Shown: positions 1 through 13,054, counted from the stretch's first letter. The stretch: 64,000 nucleotides of DNA from Amaurobius ferox (GCA_951213105.1 OX578134.1:140504116-140568115), one strand, 5' to 3'. Made by a program: numbers and translations. The notes: generated by a model not told the origin, from the sequence alone.

Positions 1-594
1 CATCGAGAAATCCAAATCTTTAATAAAGTTACGGAAATAGACATTTCTTAAGCAATGTTTCCCTTGAAAACGATTGACACAAACTGTAGAACGCTAGCAT
101 TAACCGTTCTCGAGATATTGCACATTTTTCAAATAAATTTATCAAAAAATCAAGTAAAATAAGAAAATATTAACCCTTAAGAAACATGTTCACTTTTCAT
201 ATGTAATATCATGCGATGAATTTCGTTATATTATTCTCGTGGATCTAATTCGTTCCATTCACGATAAAAGATACTTTGAGTAATACTTTTGTATTTGAAC
301 GCCAATAGCCATTTATCTGCTATAAGAATAACTTATTTCTCCGTCCATTACGCTTGGTGACGAATTTGGCGGAATCTCGCCAACGTTGCGACTTTTTTAA
401 ATGTTGTCAAATTACCGAAAATCTCGCCATATGGATAAAAATGACGCTACATTAATGAAAATGACGACTAATTGAAGAAAATTCAATATCTTGGAAAGAA
501 TATAAGTATCTACTATAAGAATAACATTTTTTAAACTGTAAAAGCAGTAAATTCGTTGCATGATATAAGGAAAGTCATGTGCTACCCACATCAA
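1..594 (-). repeat. Dispersed repeat R1, copy a (runs off the window start)
   Basis: Read on the minus strand, this block aligns almost throughout with 55165-55720. Shared landmarks are GCACATGACTTTCCTTATAT, a TTATTCTTATAGTAGATACT segment, the phrase 'GGCGTTCAAATACAAAAG', and a CTCGAGAA motif near the far end. The shared segment GATGTGGGYAGCACATGA lies outside the CTTTCC motif, so the true element end lies upstream of it. Only chance open frames occur. The family looks non-autonomous; its class is unknown. The block continues beyond base 1. Confidence 0.75.
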
Positions 595-884
595 TTTTTT
601 TAAATTTATAAATCAATATTATTAACTTAATACACTCTTGTGTTCGTTCGCATTATTTACTGGTATTACGATTTATGTGCTTGTCAAAAACTGATTCAAA
701 TCATGCGCTGTAGTTTTACTTTTGGTTCAATTTGCCAGGCATTTTTAACATCTCATTTGTTCTTAAGCGGCCTATAAGTTTGAAAAATTTTGCCGTGAAT
801 CAGGTTGCCCGGGTGCACGAAAACATGCAACTTTATTAGACACTTTAATTTGCAGAGTTCATCTCGAAGATTAAATCATGCAAA
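595..884. other. AT-rich non-coding DNA, nothing recognised
   Basis: No repeat copy, RNA gene or credible open frame was seen between the R1 copy and the first SINE relic. Confidence 0.5.
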
Positions 885-990
885 TCCGACCCAGTATCTC
901 AACGGTAGATCATCGGCTGGCCAGTACGAAGATCTAGAATTCGATTGCTAGTAGAGACAGCAAAGTTCTCTGGTGAAATAACGAATTAAC
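885..990 (+). repeat. tRNA-like SINE relic (copy 1 of the GGCCAGT family)
   Basis: A degenerate tRNA-like head reads TATCTCAACGGTAGATCATC (A-box-like), then GGCTGGCCAGTACGAAGATC, then AATTCGATTGCT (B-box-like). The order and spacing match the copy at 1955-2060, and the following bases (AGAGACAGCAAAGTTC versus AGAGCCAGGAAGGTTC) also match. It is not a working tRNA, since no acceptor stem closes it. A GC-richer stretch to about 1135, containing a CTCCTGCATTCAGGAG hairpin, may be part of the body. Confidence 0.5.
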
Positions 991-1299
991 CCTGCAGGTT
1001 AGTGCAGTGATATTGGGGGAGGGGGTCTGAAGACCTCAGACCGTGCGACTCACATATTGGGTTTAGAGTAGCTATCTGCACGGCCGAGAAAGGATACCTC
1101 CTGCATTCAGGAGGCACCCAAGGTCTACCATCCCACCAAACGAACTATTATTTAGGTCTAAAGATATTACAATTTATAATAAATATTGTGATTAAACAGA
1201 CAGTTTTACATTATATTTGAACATGACAAGTACGTCCATTTTACAAAAATGGGAAAATGGTTATTGCGAATATAGATAAAAAGATCATTGAAAAATAAT

Positions 1300-1580
1300 A
1301 TTTAGAGTGAGGTATAATAACATAATAAAATATAGATTAAAATGAAAGAAAATAATAAAATTTTAAAAGTAAAATTTAGAAAATATATAAAAAGAAAATA
1401 TATGAAAAGGAAAAAAATTTGCCGTATGAAAACAAAAACAGAAATTTAGAATAAAATTTAGAAAAGAAAAATAAGAAAAAATACAAATAAAAAGTGTCAA
1501 AAGAAAAAGAAAGATCCAAAAAAATAAGAACAGTTAACATAGCTTTTTTTTTTTTTTTTTTTTTTTAATTTTTTTTAAGA
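1300..1580. repeat. A-rich low-complexity DNA ending in a poly-T run
   Basis: A strongly A-rich stretch of short AAAATAT/AAAGAAAA motifs is followed at about 1543-1566 by an uninterrupted run of more than 20 T, then AATTTTTTTTAAG. It may be a retroposed tail on the minus strand, but no body is recognisable beside it. Confidence 0.6.
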
Positions 1581-1954
1581 AAAAAATAGAGGGAATACAA
1601 TAAGTTCATATAAGTTAAAAAGAATGAAATAAAGGGATTCATTGATCAAAATTAAATGAGAGCAGAATCTACTCATAAGCTTAGGTCACTTTATTGGAAA
1701 TTTCCATGGAAACAAGAATACAGTTATTACGATTGGTACGGACTCAGTGGACTTTGACTTATTGAGAGACGATTTCAAATCGAGTAGCCAACGACAACGC
1801 TGTATAATAATCTGGGTAAAATAGTAGATTAAGGATGCAAATCTGAAATAAAAATTGCAGGAGGAAGTCAGTCCGATTTTCAAGTTGCATATCAATCTGA
1901 TATTAGCGGATTGAGAATGCATAGTTCGCTTCAACGATAAGAACTTTCAATTCC

Positions 1955-2060
1955 GTCCCGGGAGCTCAACGGTAAAGCATCGACTGGCCAGTTCAAAGAT
2001 CCATGATTTCATTCCCTTTCAGAGCCAGGAAGGTTCATTGTACATTTTAAATTGGATTCC
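1955..2060 (+). repeat. tRNA-like SINE relic (copy 2 of the GGCCAGT family)
   Basis: GGGAGCTCAACGGTAAAGCA is an A-box-like start. It is followed by CGACTGGCCAGTTCAAAGAT and a degenerate B-box region, GATTTCATTCCC. It shares GGCCAGT-CAAAGATC with copies 885-990 and 42165-42255. No closed acceptor stem is present, so it is a SINE head rather than a tRNA gene. The 3' limit is uncertain; unrecognised DNA continues to about 2340. Confidence 0.5.
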
Positions 2061-4239
2061 AAAGCATACTTGCAAGCCAATTGCATCTTCATCACACACA
2101 GTTTCTGCTGGGCACTAAAACGGCTACTGAAAACCCGCGGGTCAGTTGAGTGGTCTGGGTCTTCAACACACAGTTTTCTAGATCAGCACCTGTAGCTATG
2201 AACATCAAAACGTTGAGTTTTGTCCTTCCACCCGTTTCAGCTGATCAGTTAAACCGCACTTCAAACATTACAAGATCCTGTTTATGAGCAGTGTTATGCG
2301 ACTTCAGTTTCCAAATTCATCGTCACTTGACGAGAGTAAAAATTCGAATAAAAAGACAAAGCGACATTACGGATAATAATTATTGAAACATTATTTAAAT
2401 TCTAAAATTTAACAAAAGTGACAACAAAAAGAAAAGAGGAAAGGAAACGTTTTCCACTTTATGATGACAAAATTGAGATCGTATCTAAAAAACTTTTTTA
2501 ATTTTTAATTTTTAATATTAATTTTGAACATTAAACACCTTTGAAATGAAAGTTATCAAATATTTAATAAAAATCTCAAAATTAATGAATAAAGTTAGGA
2601 CAAAAATAATTTGTGTTCAGCAGAGCTAAGACACTGCACTCACGATGGCTAAATTTGAAGACAATATCGGGAATTACTTTTCAATTTTTATTTTTGATCA
2701 ATAAACGGAAATGTCGTAAACTTCCAGGGACTGATTAAAATAATGTTACAATCCTATAGTTAGAATTTCAATTTCCTATCTGTAAAATTTTAAATTTTAG
2801 AAATCTGTAAATTTATTCTTAGTACCTTTTGGGGGCGGTTGTCATACATTGAAAAACCGAATGTTGTTAATTGATCAACAAGAGGGGAGAAAAAGCAGGT
2901 TTTCCGTGAATAGGTTTCAATGGGAAAAGAGGTTTTCAACAAATATTTAAAATTATATTACTTTTTATCAGAATTTTAAAAGTTTGGGTAGCATGGTCGG
3001 TTCGATATCTAACTTTAAAAAACATCAAGAGCTTCTAGGATGCGTAGGGGTATTGGAATAGTGATGACATTACACAGTTTTCAATTGGTAATAGGTCCTT
3101 CACTAATATTTAAAAGTATATTAATGTATTCGAGTTTTGAAAGGTTTTGGTAGTATCTTCGCATCGATACGTAAAAATATTGAGCTTCTAGGCTTAATTG
3201 GGGTTTTAGAATAACTATGACAGACATGCATACATACATACGTGATTACGTTTTAATAGTAAAATACAGTTTATAAGATTTAAATGTGCATTTAATAACT
3301 TTTTGAATAGATTTATTAAATTTTAAATGAAACATAGCGATGAATAAATTAACTTTCTTACAAAAAAAACGATTCAACATAAATGAACAAAGATATATTT
3401 TATAACAAACTTTTCATTACACTTATTTTGGAGCCCGAAAATATTGATGTTTATCGCTTTAAAATTGGTTTCCTAGGGAATGTAAACATTATTTTCTGCC
3501 ACAGGCGACAGTTTCTTGGTATATTATATTTTTTTCACCGTCATTCCAAATATTTACGGACTCGGATAAAATTTGTTATATTTCTCTTTTATTTGGATTT
3601 TAATTATTTTTCATAGAGAAAGTGAAATATATAATGGGTCGTCCGAAAATAACACCTACTGTTTAGCCCCAAGTCACCTAAGAAACACCTTTCGGCCATT
3701 TATCAGACGTTGGTTACATATCTATTATACTAAATGTGATGCAGTTGTCTTAAAAAGTGTTTACAGGTAAAATGGATACAAAAGCGACAAAATGGACTTA
3801 GACAAGACCGCCCAAATATTCATTAAATGGGCTGACATTAAATGTATGATCACTGTAAAAAAATATGACATTACGGCACATAAGGTCCGTAGACTCAGTA
3901 GACTCAGCAGGCAGAATATATTCATCAATGGAATCCCTAACCAGGCTCCTCCAGTATGCCTGTGAGCCAATGGGTATACAGATGCCTGGACACCAATGAA
4001 CAGGCAGGAGACGTGATCTCGCAGATAACACCATGCCATAGATAAAAGATGAATCCCATGCAGCCCATTCATTACGATTGTATTACGGAGAGGTCGTGAT
4101 AACATGCATGCCAGCAAAATAATCTGTAATCAGTAGTAGTAATTGATAGCTTATACGAAATCGAATAATAACTGTGAACTTCACCATGAGAGCATTTAAC
4201 ATAAGTTATATCTATAACAAAATTTAAATTTGAGCAAAT
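2061..4239. other. AT-rich non-coding DNA with one diverged duplication
   Basis: No gene was recognised. Two diverged segments, about 2985-3090 and 3130-3235, share the order GGTAG, TCGATA and GAGCTTCTAGG, so they are probably an old tandem duplication. The open frames at 3761-4117 are short and show no family motif. Confidence 0.4.
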
Positions 4240-4284
4240 TTATGTCTCTTTAGTATGTTAGCCTGAATAATCCATTGAATGTCT

Positions 4285-4345
4285 AATAAAGAATTTTCAG
4301 TTGACACCGGGCAACGCACAATGGTGGATTATCACCATATCAAGT
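4285..4345 (+). repeat. Dispersed repeat R3, copy a
   Basis: TTTTCAGTTGACACCGGGCA followed by ACGCACAATGGTGGATTATC matches, on the opposite strand, 13055-13140 and 13555-13645. All three share a TTTTCAG start, a CACCGG core and ATGGTGGATTAT. It is short and of unknown class, and the limits are set only by the matching part. The open DNA on either side (4346-5754) holds nothing else recognised. Confidence 0.6.
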
Positions 4346-5754
4346 ACTATTTAAATTTACGACATAGCCACAATAGGAGTCGACCACTTAAACTGCTGTT
4401 CATGCCTCAGGATGAATCGAGTGTTTTGGGTTTTTGACAGCCATAACAAGAAATAAACTAAATAATTAACGCTACGTTTTGGTGCACGACCACCTTCTCT
4501 AATTACATTTTTTCGGCAGACTAAGATATCTACAGATTAAGCCAGAGACCAATGCGATTCTCTTGTTTTAACTGCTGGGCAAACTCTTGCCCTTTATTCA
4601 CATTATCTATACAGTATACATCAACATCTACCAAGACTGTATTTAACGAAATTTACCTTTGTAATGAAAAAACTACGTTTCAATAACATAGGAATTGAAG
4701 GACAAATCACATCAGATGTAACTCTTTACCAAAGTTTTTCATTTTTTAAATTATTTTCAAATGAATTCTGAAATTATACTTTTGAATTCACTTTGCTATT
4801 TCTTATCTCAGTCCTTTGCCAGATTTACTGAAGAGGGTGGATTCACTCTGATACATTTTTCGAAAACGCAAGACAATATATAAACTATAAATTTATATGT
4901 TTTGTTTAATAATATGTACGGTGAAATTTATTTTTTAATTGTCTTGTGTTAGGGAAATTTTAGAAAATTCCAGTAAAGTACATTTAATTCGTGACACTTT
5001 ATTACGTTCTCCAGACAACATTGTTTGTGATAAGGGACATGCATTGGGATGGTGTCGAAAATAAAACTCGCAAACTTTGATGGAATTGCAAGATTAGGAA
5101 ATTTATAAGTACAATTAAACTTTTTTATAAAATTTGACTTGGTGCATAGTCTAATTTCATATAGCGCCTACTATACAAAATTCCAGAAAAGATAAATATT
5201 GAGAATTCTTTATTATTGTGTTGGATTCATTTTTTAATATATATACATATAAAGAAAATAGTCATTTAAGGTGGACAAGAATATTTATATGTACTTTTTT
5301 AGGAGCGCTTCAAAAATAGTACATTTATTTCGTCTCAATTTGAACAAATGTATCAAATTAACCAACACATTTCATGAATGAACACAGTTATTTTGAACGT
5401 GCATTCAGATTGACGGTCGCTCTTTTGAGCCATTACTATAATTGTTGTTTATTAAATGCCATTTATAACTTCTACACAATTCTTTTTTTTTCACCTTACC
5501 TCATATGTTACACTATATCGTCCACTGGCACCTCTACGTTTCATTCCCGACCCCATAAACTGTGACGAAAAATGCATTTGTTTGGTATGTACTTCCACCT
5601 CAGAAAGTTTGGCCCATCTTTTTTTAATCACACTGTATATATCTTGGTTTTTAATCAGTTATTTCGTTTGTAGTTAAATCTGTAGCAGAATAACTATGTA
5701 TTTAGTTAAATACATGCCCAATAGCAGATTTCATTAAATGAAATGTAAGTATTT

Positions 5755-5806
5755 ACATCCGAGAATAGCATAATTCTATTACATCCGAGAATAGCATAAT
5801 TCTATA
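5755..5806 (+). repeat. 26-bp perfect tandem duplication
   Basis: Two adjacent 26-bp units begin ACATCCGAGAATAGCATAAT and differ only at the last base. It is a simple recent duplication with no attached function. Confidence 0.9.
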
Positions 5807-8800
5807 ATTTGGTTAAAAATTCCTTATATACATAAGCATTCCAATAAAATAAAAATTCGATTTAAATAAGTAATTTAAAGTAATATTTAAGTTATCGCAT
5901 TTAGGCACCACAATGGGCCTTCTTGCACTTCAACGGAGATCCAAACTTACCCTACTCTAGAGCAGATCAATTTCAAAGAGGGGTGAGTATAATACGTATT
6001 ATAGATGGGTTATTAGCATTCGGGAAGAAACTTCCTGCGGAAGTTTCCTAAAGGTTTTGAATCTGTACATTTGTCCTACTCTTAAGGAGAGCGATTCATT
6101 ATTTGCTATGCGAATAGCGTGCGTGAGGGAATTTAGTAGAAGCCGATGTTCATTTACAACTAAGGTAACGACGGATAATTCGTAGTACTATTATACATAA
6201 TAGAGGAAATAAAAACAAATACATGAACGATATCTCAAATGATACTCTTGGACCAAAAATTCTTTAAGGCCAACTATTCTTCGTTCTTTACACTTGCGTA
6301 TGCTATTCGCCAGAAATATGCAGACAACCGAATTTCAAAGCATTTTAACTCTTTCCTCATAAACAGAAGCGCTGACTTAAATGAATATTGTTCGATTAGA
6401 GTAAAATTCAGAAAATTTATTTTAAAATGAATCAATTAATTATGCGCTCCATTTATTTTGCATATTCCATCGATAGAGAAAATATCTGAAATAATTACCC
6501 CTTGTTTTAGTTTGAAATGAAAGAAATATCAATCCTGAACATTTAAATTTTTAATCATTTTTAATTCCGTGTTTTTGATATATTACTTTCTTATGAAATG
6601 GCGTAACATTCTGTTTTGAAGATAGTTTAATAATTTATGTGATATAAGTTTCATTTTTACACTTCCCGGTCAGTGTTACATCCCCTTGTCAGATCCTTAA
6701 TCTTTTGCTTGCAGGTGGGACATCGTCAATCCACAAACGAAAAACCTCCCACAAAGACAGGTATTTGACATACCCTATACCAAACAGTTTGATTCCCGTT
6801 CAATATATATATATATTAGGCTCCGTTTGTGATCTTGCCAGTCCATTTAGACCATCTTATCTACTTAATATCATAAGAATATCATACGAAAGTTTAAATC
6901 CAATACCTCTCTTATTTCGTGTTTGAACACTCTTCCGGAGCACCTAGCACAGAGTGCTGTATCTCCTGTATGGTAGTACAATGATAACAATCAATGATTA
7001 ATTTGCTCCAAAAGGGCGGGGTTAGATCAGGCCGAGGCCAGGATGAAGTGAAAAGTGATTGGTTGCAGGTATTCTGGATCAGGTAGTAAAGCAGGGAGAA
7101 GTGACAATAATAGAAATATTTGATTCGTAAAATTTATAAGTATCTGGTTTTCCTAAGTAAATATCGTAATTAGAAAGCATAAGTCATTTTTCCCTCACCA
7201 AAAAAAGGGGGCCACACAATATTTGGAATTTCAGATTTGATATTATTATGAGATGATAATTGCCTCTCTTTCAAAGAATAGAGTTACATAGGTGTTAGTC
7301 CAGTACCTATATTTATGCTATTTTTAAGTAACAAAACCTTTGTAATTTATACTGGTAGTGACAATTATGTTTAATATTTTAGTTAATATATTAATTATGT
7401 TAAATAATTACGTTTAATATTTATATTATACATTTTATATACTATATATTCTGTATTGATTATTTAGCGTGTTTTAGACATTAACAAGTTCAAGAAATTG
7501 AATAGTTAAATGAAATATATATGTTATGTAATACATGTCATGTACTGTGTTAAAACTCTTACTCTAAACTTTTGTTCTATGTTATTTTTTTTCAAATTCA
7601 TTAATTTCCTATTCTAGTGAAATTAAAATATTGAAATCAATAAATTCTAAATTATATAGAGGAAGCAAAAAGATCACGGTAAGAGCTCTTATTTACAAGA
7701 AAGTTCTTTAGAACGGGTCTTCCATCTGCATTGATTATTTTTATTATTTATTAAAATGTTACTTAATTTTAAACTATTATTACATCCTTTGAGGTTAAAT
7801 AGAAATTACTATTTACATAAAGAACACTTATCGCTCCAACGAAAGTTCAAAATTTTCATTTTTCAACGAAAAAACAAGTATTTTCGTATTCCAGTAACTT
7901 GGTTTCATCTGCAGAAACAATATCTCCGATTTTCCTGTGCTTGTTTGAGTTTCATTCTACAAAAAAAAAAAATCCCGAACATTTTTGTACACTTTAAAAC
8001 TACGCTGTTTTAGGGCTAATGTGGGAATCAGATTTTTGTCTCATTGTTCAAATATTTCAGTTACAAAAATGAAGTTTAAAAAAAGATATGTTACAAATAC
8101 GTTTAAATATTTATAAATTTCACAATGTTTTTTCAATTTTAAGTTTTACGACCATTTATTTTTGCCCTGCAACTACTTTTCAAATATATTTCATTTGACG
8201 TCTTTAAAATTTTTCAATTTGTACCTTCAATTCGTACCTTCAATTTGTACGAGGATACTAATATATCGTTGCCAAATAAAACATGCTTTTACATATGCAG
8301 GTTACCACATATACCGTAAGTAAGTTGTCTATTATAGCAGTTAAATCTCTTTCAACTGCCCACATACAATATACAAAAATGTACATCTAATCATAGGTTT
8401 AGGACAATAATATATGTTAATAATTTATGGAAAATAATATATGTTAAACATATTTAAATTGGGCACTCGCGCTGCATATAGATTTTGCCATTTGAGTTGA
8501 AATTCCAGGGACTCATAATTATGACGTACGTGCACCTAGACGTCACCTAACCTCTTTTCAGATTCAGGGTGACTCACTATTTATCATATGTGTGCGAACA
8601 AGCATGATTTGTTAATCTCTGAGATACACTTTCCTGATTACAAGTCGTACCATTTACATCTGTTATAATATGGAATATGCATGTCTGTTGGTTTATTCGT
8701 TCGTTCGTTCGTTTCTTTGTTCGTCTATAGAGGAAAAATTAAGCAAAGTATACAGCCATTAAATTTGGTAGGTACTTCTGGATCCAGAAAGGTGCACCTC

Positions 8801-9344
8801 GGTGTTTTTTTAATTCAAATTGTTTATTGAATTATTTTGTATTTTAGCACGATTCAGGAGGATTTCGGGGTCTTTAGTAAGCAAAAATATTATTCCAGAG
8901 AGATTTCATCTTCACCCCATCGGAAAGATAAAAACGATAGCTTCCAAACAAATTTTGAACTGGGTCTACAGGATAAATAAACAAATTTTCGTGATTTTTA
9001 AATGAAATATAATTTTAATAAAATAATAAATAATTTAAATAAAATAATTGACTGACATTTCCATCCTCATAATTTACCAGATGTTTCTTTGAATATTCCA
9101 CACTGCCTCCAAATAAAAAATTGTGTTTCTGCTGTATTCCATTCAATAATTATGTATTGTAGGTAAAATTTCATAAATTTTCAAAAAAATTCCAGCAGCT
9201 CACGAGACGAGTGATTAAATCATCAATAAAAACTGACGTTATCTGCTTAGGCATTTATTTGTACTGCTAGCTGGTACGAAAATCAAAAATATTACAAGGG
9301 TTTGCAAATATTTTCATTTCAAAAACATGATGCTGATTTTAATC
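5807..9344. other. AT-rich non-coding DNA, only minor motifs
   Basis: No gene or complete mobile element was recognised. Minor items are a perfect 9-bp stem (GAAACTTCC/GGAAGTTTC) near 6027-6047, a short (TA)n run near 6801-6815, and a (TTCG)n run near 8696-8712. Open frames are short and lack family motifs. Confidence 0.4.
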
Positions 9345-9640
9345 GAAGAAGCTTATGTTACTTATGTAGCTAATCGAAGTAGCTTATATAGGGTGTATCA
9401 AAATAGCATATTTAAAGCATATTGTAAAGGGTGAAAGACATATTTGGGGCGAACCAAAGGCTTATTTCTGGCGTATTCAAATAACTAATTTAAGGCATAT
9501 CGGAAACGTTTATTTACGACCACTCAAAAGAACTTATTTAAGGTATATAAAAATAGTATTTTTAGGAGAGTTTAAAGGCACATAAAAGCAGATTGTTCAG
9601 GTTGTAACAAAAGAGCTTATACACTCGGGCAGAGGGCAAA
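9345..9640 (+). repeat. Highly diverged minisatellite-like repeat
   Basis: Variants of 'CAAAATAGCATATTTAAAGCATAT' recur in altered form near 9397, 9475, 9521 and 9550, each pairing CAAAAnA with a TTTAAGGnATAT tail. The spacing is irregular. It looks like an old, decayed tandem repeat. Confidence 0.35.
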
Positions 9641-10183
9641 AGACATATTTTGGAAGCAATTGAGTTAGGGTGTGGCATATGTGTTCAGAGATTAAGTGCT
9701 TCTTTAGGAAGAGCATGTATTCGCTGGTGTTTTGTAAAATCGAACAAAGATCGCCTAAGGATTTTATGAAACTTAATTAATTCAATTAATCCCGGCCAAT
9801 TCAGAGAACAGTTTCTAGTTTATAATATAATAGATATTCAATTAAACTAGATTCTCCTAGTAAATAGAAATTGTTTACATTAGAAAAAGTTATAATGTAA
9901 AAATAAAATTCTGACTTGACTTGAATCTTTTGTTCAGAAAAGGAAGATTCTTTTGAAAGATTTCGCATTGCTTATGATTCATGGGCTTTGAGCAGAATAA
10001 GGTATGTTTTATTGAACTAGTATAATAAGTTAATTTCGCAGCATTATGGTGTACTGTAAACTTAGACAAAATACCTCACACAAAGAATATTGTCTACTAG
10101 CCGCCTTTGGCGACCAGCCTGTTCGCTACCCTTGAAAATTCTGACCGTGGCAAATTCTAACCGTGGCACACTCGCTGGCGCGA

Positions 10184-10905
10184 CCTACCAGTAAAGTGTA
10201 AGGTAACTGTTTGGAGGGCCAGGAAGTGCCACCCAATTTAGACAGGAACTCAGTGGGGGAGGCATCCACAGGGACCGTATCCTCCTTCCCCTACCACCAA
10301 CCTCTCGGAATTACTTACGGTCCCACATGTTTAACGTGATCGTACTCCGTCTGAACACGGCCGCAGTTTTGGCAATGGCGGGAATCGAACCCGGACCTAC
10401 CTAGTGCAAATCCCGCGCGCTAACCACTGGGCTACCGCGCCCTCCGCGACAATCTCCATAACCTTCTTTTTATTCACCCAATTTAGACCGGAACCCAGTG
10501 GGAAAGTCATCCACAGGGTCCGTACCCTCCTTCCTCTACCACCAACCTCTCGGAAGGACTTACGGACCCACATGTTTAACGTGATCGTACTCCGCGTGAA
10601 CACGGCAGCAGTTTTGTCAGTGGAGGGAATCGAACCCGGGCCTACCGAGTGAAATTCCCGCACGCTAACCACTGGGCTAACGCGCCCTCCGCGACAATCT
10701 CCATAACTTTCTTTTTATTCACCCAATTTGGACCAGGACCCAGTGGGGGAGGCATCCACAGAGACCGTGCCCTCCTTTCCCTGCCACCAACCTCTCGGAA
10801 GGAATTATCGACCCATATGTTTAAGGTGATCGTACTCCGAATCAGTGGCGGGAATCGAACCCAGGCCTACCGAGTGCAATTCTCGCGCGCTAACTTCCCG
10901 CGCGC
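10184..10905 (-). repeat. Head-to-tail trimer of a tRNA-derived SINE
   Basis: On the minus strand each unit starts GAGGGCGCGGTAGCCCAGTG (A-box region) and continues through GGGTTCGATTCCC (B box). A shared body follows with AGTACGATCACGTTAAACAT, GAGGTTGGTGGTAG, GGATGCCTCCCCCACTG and AAATTGGGTG. The CACCCAATTT landmark on the plus strand falls at 10230, 10475 and 10720, an exact 245-bp period. Both internal junctions break at the same body position and use the same linker (AATAAAAAGAAGGTTATGGA in minus orientation). Only the unit nearest 10184 keeps the 3' end (about 10184-10229). The third unit has lost a piece between body and B box. The same body recurs at 58342-58735. There is no acceptor stem, so these are not tRNA genes. 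Confidence 0.88.
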
Positions 10906-10964
10906 TAATTTAAATTTATAATGACCATATGCTAGGCTCTTAATTCCACCATCCTCGTTCCATC

Positions 10965-11200
10965 GTTCCATCATTTAAAATAGCCATAAAATTAAAATAT
11001 CCATTTAAAATATCTATAAATTAAAATATCCATAAATTAAAATATCCATTTAAAATCAAAAAATCATCCATATCGTTCCACCAATCCATAAATATAATAA
11101 TTTCAAATACATCACCACAATTCAAACCACCATAATTCAATCATTTAAATTATTTAAAATATCCATTTAAAATATCATATAAATATAATAATTTCGCCCG
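10965..11200. repeat. AT-rich minisatellite around TTTAAAATATCCAT
   Basis: Many variants of AAAATATCCATAAATTA and TATCCATTTAAAAT lie end to end, with ACCAT-rich interruptions. It directly follows the SINE trimer. Period and copy number are irregular. Confidence 0.55.
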
Positions 11201-11219
11201 ATGTATACAACACTTATGC

Positions 11220-11870
11220 TCGTAATTCATTTAAAACCGAAAGCGCGGTCTCCATGGAGACGGGGAAGAAACTACTGCGGATGGGGGGAAAATGCCGTTG
11301 AAGAACTGAGCCGGTAGCCGACAAATTTAAAATCATGGCGTCTTTAAAATTGCGATCCTGAAGGCAATTTTCATTATTTCTGGACCAAATTAGACTTGTA
11401 AGAATGCCAGATATTTCAGCTTTCTAAAAATGTAAATTATTAGTCGAAATTATGAGTACTTTTCACTATGTGAGAATTTAAAATCCAAAAATCGTTTTTT
11501 TGAGCCAAAAGTGACTTTTGTTTTAAAATCTTTAAAAAATATTAGAAATCGAAATTGAGAGTTGAAATTGATATATTTTTACTCGAAATTCTCTGCTCTT
11601 TCCGATGGTGTGATTTGTTTTTTTCTACAACGTCTGGATCGTGGAGAAAAAAGGGCAAAAATGTCAAAAAACGGTCGAAATCGCATAAAACATTAAATAA
11701 CAAAAAAAATAATTCAAATTTGAAAAATCGGTTTTCACGTGTCCCCTTCCCTCCCCCCCAGGTCTCCGATTGCCAAATTTCGTAGCTCTCCGACGCGCGG
11801 TCGCGAAACGTATAGTGTATAAGACAGACAGACAGACACACAGACACACAGACATTGCCTTTTATTATTT
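11220..11870. repeat. Unclassified interspersed block ending in (CAGA)n
   Basis: This block is distinct in composition from its AT-rich surroundings. It has a GC-richer edge (GCGGTCTCCATGGAGACGGG, with a GTCTCCATGGAGAC palindrome), an inner AT-rich part and a (CAGA)n/(CACAGA)n tract at 11823-11853. The overlapping open frames on both strands show no family motif. Only the composition change and microsatellite end support a mobile origin. Confidence 0.35.
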
Positions 11871-13054
11871 AAGATTCGGGGAACATTTGAGAATTAATTC
11901 CATTCATATAACGATAAGCACATCTTTGTGAATATTATAGACTTTGTTTCTTTTATGAATACAGTATATACAATTCAAATTTGCTTGTTTGAGTTTTATA
12001 ACGAAAAATACACAAGCTCAACAATTAAAAAATAGCTACTTTTAAATAATGTGTCCCTCTTCTGATGTATTATGACCTAGTTTTGATGTTGTTTATTGTA
12101 CTCTGCAAACTGCAGTATAGAACAAATTTATTCAAATATAACAATTTTATGCACATGGAAAATATTAAACTAAAAGTATATTGAAATAGAAAGGTACTAA
12201 ATGTTATTAGCAAGAAAGTGTTTGACTGATAATTCATCACTACAAGCGAACATTGCAACTCCTCCATATTGTGCAATGCCCGCATTACCCTTAACGAAAC
12301 TTTGTGATCTCGGAAATACAGTAAAACGAGTTCTGACCTATAAGAGTGATTGCATATTTCAAAAGAAAATAGCTATGCAAATAGATGATAACCATAATTC
12401 ACTGGGACTGATGCATGATAACGTAAGTATTTACTATTTTACATGCAACGCCCTGTTATAGGCCAGAGGTTTCTTCACTTTACTAAATGCCATGTTATGT
12501 TTATAATAACATATATATATATATATATTTATTTGAATTCTAAAGCGGCATAGTAAGAATCGAGCAGAATAAAATACTAGACGAAACGGCGCCATCATTG
12601 ACAATAGATTGAACGATATCTATGGCCAATGAATGCAGCGCTTTAGTATTGAATCACTGTTAGGAGATTGACTTACGATGTTCAGACCCTGACCAGCTGC
12701 ATCACCAAGAGGGCGATCAACACACAATCAGAGGCAACAAGAAATCAAGAAGGAGGGATTCACCGAAGCAATATCATGATATATTACTCATCTGAAAAAG
12801 CAGGACTGAGATGAATTTATAAAGGTGAAACGAAAGGAGTTTAAAATGCATTGTGTAGGAACATCCAGACTGGTGAAATCAAGAATCGCGAGAAAATACC
12901 TATTGAGATATTGGTCAGCGAGTGATATGGAACAACATTTTATGCTGATTGTGGCGTAATTAATTACTGGCGAGGGTCACGCGATAAAATACGGTGATAA
13001 TTATCATTAGTTTGTTTTGACTACCTTGTCATAAATTTAAAAAAATACTTGCTG
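11871..13054. other. Non-coding DNA, no gene recognised
   Basis: A short (TA)n run lies at 12511-12528. The stretch 12560-13000 is somewhat richer in G and C and could be a decayed element. I see no conserved motif and no matching copy elsewhere in the window. Confidence 0.35.

Noticed and set aside
3761..4117. 118-codon minus-strand frame as a gene
   Set aside because: Overlapping frame in another register, no domain, and codon use fitting chance.
10382..10440. A functional tRNA gene on the minus strand (good A and B boxes)
   Set aside because: No acceptor stem pairs the start with the end, it is repeated in tandem with a common body, and it recurs inside Tc1. It is a SINE head.
10397..10921. 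Open frames of 82-91 codons on both strands
   Set aside because: They are readings through the SINE trimer; their similarity to each other and to the frames at 58343-58699 comes from the repeat.
11542..11855. Overlapping frames with Cys/Val/Leu-rich starts
   Set aside because: The starts are translations of the (CAGA)n/(CACAGA)n tract and the rest has no family motif.
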